This document shows, one piece after another, positions 59,392-64,000 of a stretch of 64,000 nucleotides of DNA. The notes below the pieces were generated by a model, which ran no database searches, was not told the DNA's origin, and worked only from the letters and a program-made list of their open reading frames with translations. The translations under genes and the position numbers were made by a program. Within the stretch, counting starts at the first letter, position 1; each line of letters opens with the position of its first letter. The stretch is from Epiperipatus broadwayi (taxonomy: Eukaryota; Onychophora; Udeonychophora; Euonychophora; Peripatidae), in the NCBI GenBank assembly GCA_028023455.1, contig JAQFVV010000317.1:257501-321500 (forward strand). The letters run 5' to 3'.

Positions 59392-62300
59392 GTATGATAT
59401 ATGACTTTTTTATATAATCTCAGGTTCTTTTAAAATGTAAAACAAACAAATTAATTAAAAATCCTGTATTTAAATATAATGAAGGATTTTACATGATATT
59501 TAACTACCCCTATAAAATAATAACAACAACAATAATAAACAATTAAAGTATTCCTATAATTAATTTTATTAATAACTTATTGTTATGCTCAATCCTTAAT
59601 AATAAAATAAAATATAATAGTAATAATCCTAAACATTATGCAAATCTGTTTCACTTATATGGTATTTAGAAAATTATAATGTACTTTAAATGATGTGGCA
59701 ATATGAAAATAGTCTTAATTCATATCCATCATTTTTGTATAGTCAGTTCTGATTATAAAATAATATTAAAATGATTGGGTACACAATCATCTTATTATGA
59801 ATAACAATGACACTCTAAATAAATTGATAAAATGTATAAGGTGCAAACATATCATATGATTTGTTTAATTTCTATGGATCGTGTATTGTGAAAATGAAGT
59901 CAATAAATAATACTTGCCCGGGAAGTTTTATATAAAAACATTAACAAATTTATTCTGATTGAAACATTTATATAATTCTACATATAATTAAATTTATAAT
60001 AATTATAACTTAACAATATTAATTATGAAAGTAAAATAGTATATACAAAATCTTACAAGTAATAAATGCAATACATATAATAAATCAAACAAGATAAATA
60101 AAATAAAAAAATATGTTAGCCTTCACTCTGGCTATATTAAATTTTAAATCAAGTTTATATATCATTAAAAAAAAATCATAACATAAAATTCAAAGATGTT
60201 CGTGCGTATAAAATTATATTAAGAAATTTTAATTTCTCCAATTTAAAAAAATATATATTATATTTTTAATTCAGATTAAAACAAGTCTATGAAATATCTT
60301 TGAAATATATCTTAGTTAACTTATCTCTTTGATGAGTGTGTTTTTATTCTGACAATGTGTTTTAAAAAAAAGTAATCATATAATAAATTATATTGCTTGG
60401 TATCATTTTCAGTCAACTATATATTTGCATATGATAAAATAAACATTCAGACATTTCTCTTAATCTTTCACCATTGCTCCCAACATTGATTTTTAATCAT
60501 TAAGATTCTAAATCTGACGAATATTAATCATTCCTCTGAGATTTTTTTTTCTGTACTAAATGTTATTTAATTTAATATCAGTTATAAAACACTTACTAGT
60601 AAACCTATCTTGTTGTTATCTTAAACTATCCAACTTTCAAAGTTTATCCATTACTCTATTTTTTTAATGCTAAGCTATACAATGCAAATGTACTGGAAAT
60701 TGATAGCGATAAAAGGCGGATGTGAAGGAAAAACACCTAGAGTAACAACTCAATAGAATAAGAAAATTCACATGGAAAAACAGTGTAAAACAATATATTA
60801 GGTATGGCTTAGTCAAGTACCTAACAAAATCACATCATGGCTCTCTTACTTCTTACTGACAACAACAAATAAGTGACACTATCCATGGAAAATATCTTAT
60901 AATACAACATTATCTGTATTAGTGAATAAATTCAAAATATGCTGATATTTATCATCTTCACATATCCTATGTACATCCAGGCTTTCCTAATTAAATTACT
61001 CCCCGTTCTCCACCATACACTTCCATCTATTGATCCATACAATCAACATCACAAAAATAAGAAAAACCACATTACTAAATAATCTATAAACAATCATCTT
61101 TAAAAAAATGTACTAAAAAATCTGAATACTTTTCAAGAACAGTTTCGAAAATATAACTTTCACTATAATACAAATGATTTTGACAAAAAAAATAATAAGA
61201 TTCATATATCCATTTAGTAAATATGTCATTCATTTCAAATATTAACCTTAATTACTTCCGAAGCATTAGAGATATGCTTCAGTTTTTTTTTTTTTAATTT
61301 ACATTTTTCACCCTCTGCTGAAAATTTTGTGATGGTTTTTGTTTTTATGGCTTTAAAATCCATGTATATTTATTTTCTAAGGTTTTAAATACAAAAAAAT
61401 TCAATAGATGTCTTGAAAATCCAAGAGGCAGACAAATAAATGATCGCAAGCTCCGCCAATGATGGATACTTATTATATATTTTGCGATCTGAAATCTTGC
61501 ATGTTTACTTAGAGATTATGGTGGTGTAAAAACTTCATGTTTTGGAATGTTTATGATTATATTGGTAGCCTAATTATGTAATAATTATTAAAATTGAAAA
61601 GTAAGTATTTCTGTATTCATTTTTTACATAAATGTTTTATTTTTCAATAAAAAAGAATATTTTCTTCTAAATATTGTTACTATAGAGAATATGATCACGG
61701 GAAAAAGAGCTGTCAACAAAGTGAGATCATTCATCTGATTGGTATTATATTTAGCAATATCATAAAAATTATGAAAAAATTGTAAACTTTTAAAGCATAA
61801 TTTGATAGCTTTAGTACTTATTAAAAAAATTTTGTTTAGATTTGTAAATCAAATTTGAAACAAGGAAGATTTTGTTCATTTTATAAATTGAACCGGCTCC
61901 ACTTAAAATTTGATAACGTGATTATGTTTTGTTTTGAATAAATATATTTTTTAAAATAATTACAGAAATCAAATATCATTTTTTAAAATTTATTTAATTT
62001 CTAAACAAAAATATTTATCGAATGAGGTCAAATTTATTATATTCTGGTAAATAATAACGGTTTAATAACAAAATGAAAGTTGCAAGTTTAAATTTAGTGA
62101 GAATAAAGAAAGTTGTCAGAAAAATAATGAAAATCGGTAGGACAAACAGGCAAAACTCACTATATATATATTGCCACACTCAGCAAGCTAGAGTAATCAA
62201 TGTTTATTGGCTTAAAATCGGTAGGGTTAATGTGGCTTTATATTGCAAATAATATTATAAATAATTACTATATTTATAAGTGAATCTGTCTTAAACTTAT

Positions 62301-62429
62301 GCATCTTTATACATTTTCATGTTTATTATATTCTTAAGTAAAAATCATACGTAACAATATATCTTCCATAAATCCATTCATCAAAAAAATATTATATTAA
62401 ATTCCAAGCAATAAAAAAAATGAAGCAAA

Positions 62430-62433
<4 letters not shown>

Positions 62434-62467
<34 letters not shown>
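62434..62467 (+). repeat. microsatellite (ATA)n
   Basis: About eleven trinucleotide units. Confidence 0.95.
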
Positions 62468-62469
<2 letters not shown>

Positions 62470-64000
62470 TTACCAAGTGATCAATATATCTTTATATTGA
62501 CCACTTATGGTGTTCCTCTTGTTCAGCTATTCATGAACAAATTACATTATAAATTCGTCCATCGAAATTGTTATTGTATAAATTATGTTTCTAACTTTCA
62601 TAAGATTATTAAAATATTAATCTATTCTAGGATTAAATTATACAAATATCTATGTTAGTTTAAATCTTAAAGAAATAATATAACAATACTTAAAACATTA
62701 ATGTTAAGTTTTGTTTTTTTTTGTTAAAAAAAATGTCAATAAAGTTAAATTTATGAAAAGTTCTTCTTTTCAGATCCCACATTGGAGACAATCACTGAAA
62801 AATGCTGGGGAGCATAAACTTCAGTGGTCACTAGGCAATAAACTACAAGTCTTTGTTCAAAGTTTCTCTTCTCTCATTTTGTGCATCGTGGATTTATAAA
62901 AACACAAACATGGAATTTTAAAATCTTTCAAAATCAAAATAAAATATTGTCAATCTTGAATTGTGAAGGTATTTATAACAGTCTTTTTTTACATATCTTT
63001 TCAAGTTGACTATAATTTATCAGAAGAAACACTTTATCCATTTTTTGGTGAATAATAAAAAAATATTTCTGATACTGTATGTATTTCCTAGATTTTTATG
63101 GTGGTTACAGATCCATCAAAATTCCATTATATGTATCCCGACCTCGTATTTTATATTTTCAAGAAAATGTGAAAAAAATCATTAATTATTTAATATTTTT
63201 TCCAGTTAGACAGTTATTAGCAACATTAATAAACATTCCATTTCTAAATATTTACCGTTTATTTATTATGAAAATTGTATTTCTCCACAAAGCATTTTTT
63301 TTACTTTAAATAATTAACGCTACAGTGATTCCTTCACTACTAGTTCAGCGATTCAATTTGTCTTTAAAATATCTTGGTTCTATGACAAGTCCTTTTGTTC
63401 ATTTTCAAAGACAAATTATTATACTAAGAATGTGTTATTGTTTATAATAAAAAGATGTTATAAATAATATACAATGTTGTTTCATTTCTATTTTAGAAAT
63501 TTAAATGCAAAGCATATTTTTTCTTCTTATAATTTATATTAGAATATTGTCCTTTCAAAATTATCTCTTTCCTCAATAAATTAATTGTAATAACACTAAA
63601 TATATTTCTAGAATATAAATGTTCACATTTCCGAAACACATTATATGAACCAATATTAAAATTCTTACATAAAATCAACGAGAATATATCATGATAGAAT
63701 CTTCGGCATTTGGTCATCCTTCTGCATTCCATAAATTACTGATGAGGTTTGAATTAAGCTTTTGAGTAGATTTTTCGATAGTGAATAATAGTGTTTCTAT
63801 TCATACATTATTTGCCAACAGTAATTAATCCTTTATGTTTTTAAACTTTATAGAAAAATAATGTTATTTAAAATTTTAACTTTATAATTTAATTATTTTT
63901 TATGAATCCTTGTTATATTACATAACTTGTTGTAACCTGTCTAATACATTGATGATTTACCTATTTATACTACTGGTTTCTATCCAGCAATCCTATTGGA

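Larger units (their letters stand above)
55999..64000. other. gene-free AT-rich DNA
   Basis: Eight kilobases without a recognisable gene or transposon. Features seen: poly-A at 56370-56385, hairpin at 59294-59391 and (ATA)n at 62434-62467. The frames at 62711-62899, 63079-63309 and 63493-63732 have no known motif. The first is preceded by a pyrimidine-rich TTCTTCTTTTCAG (62761-62773) but has no supporting donor or family match. Confidence 0.5.

Noticed and set aside
62761-62899. Possible terminal exon after TTCTTCTTTTCAG
   Set aside because: A good acceptor-like site, but the following peptide has no known motif and nothing supports splicing.

Overview
The window is animal nuclear DNA, very rich in A+T, with microsatellites, long gene-free stretches and many decayed transposable elements. 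There are no operons, rRNA genes or CRISPR arrays. The element set (hAT with a TTF zinc finger, Merlin/IS1595-type DDE, LINE, Ty3/Gypsy, long LTR-like units starting TGTAAC) suits a large invertebrate genome. A cephalopod mollusc such as an octopus is my best guess, but this is inference and no host gene here proves it.

Layout from left to right. 1-7753: non-coding DNA, with a block at about 2950-6600 that is less simple in sequence, plus a tRNA-like SINE relic. 7754-9958: a 2.2 kb LTR-like element; a second copy lies inverted at 43543-45757. 10745-12110: a dispersed repeat, seen again at 41010-41330 and 52555-53990. 15178-16302: three closely similar copies of another repeat, one of them inverted, able to form a long hairpin. 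19874-24450: a nearly intact hAT transposon with a perfect 8-bp target duplication, a transposase broken by one frameshift, and nested palindromes. 26142-27690: a LINE fragment whose two halves lie in opposite orientations, as expected from twin priming. 31987-32425: short tandem duplications and an array of primer-binding-site-like blocks. 34640-37330: a decayed Ty3/Gypsy gag-pol on the minus strand. 40056-40190: the only stretch that looks like an exon of a host gene. 42373-43225: local tandem duplications. 47860-48090: a promoter-like cluster (two CCAAT boxes and a CRE). 54673-54900: a Merlin/IS1595-type transposase relic. 55936-55998: a palindromic microsatellite. 59294-59391: a near-perfect hairpin. 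The rest is AT-rich DNA in which I recognise nothing.

No genes here work together as a pathway. If the exon call is right, the window is mostly intron or intergenic DNA of one long gene on the plus strand. I saw no convincing new multi-gene system. The items most worth following up are the hAT element with its palindrome cluster, the paired inverted LTR-like elements with a conserved internal promoter, the 15-16 kb inverted repeat and the isolated exon.
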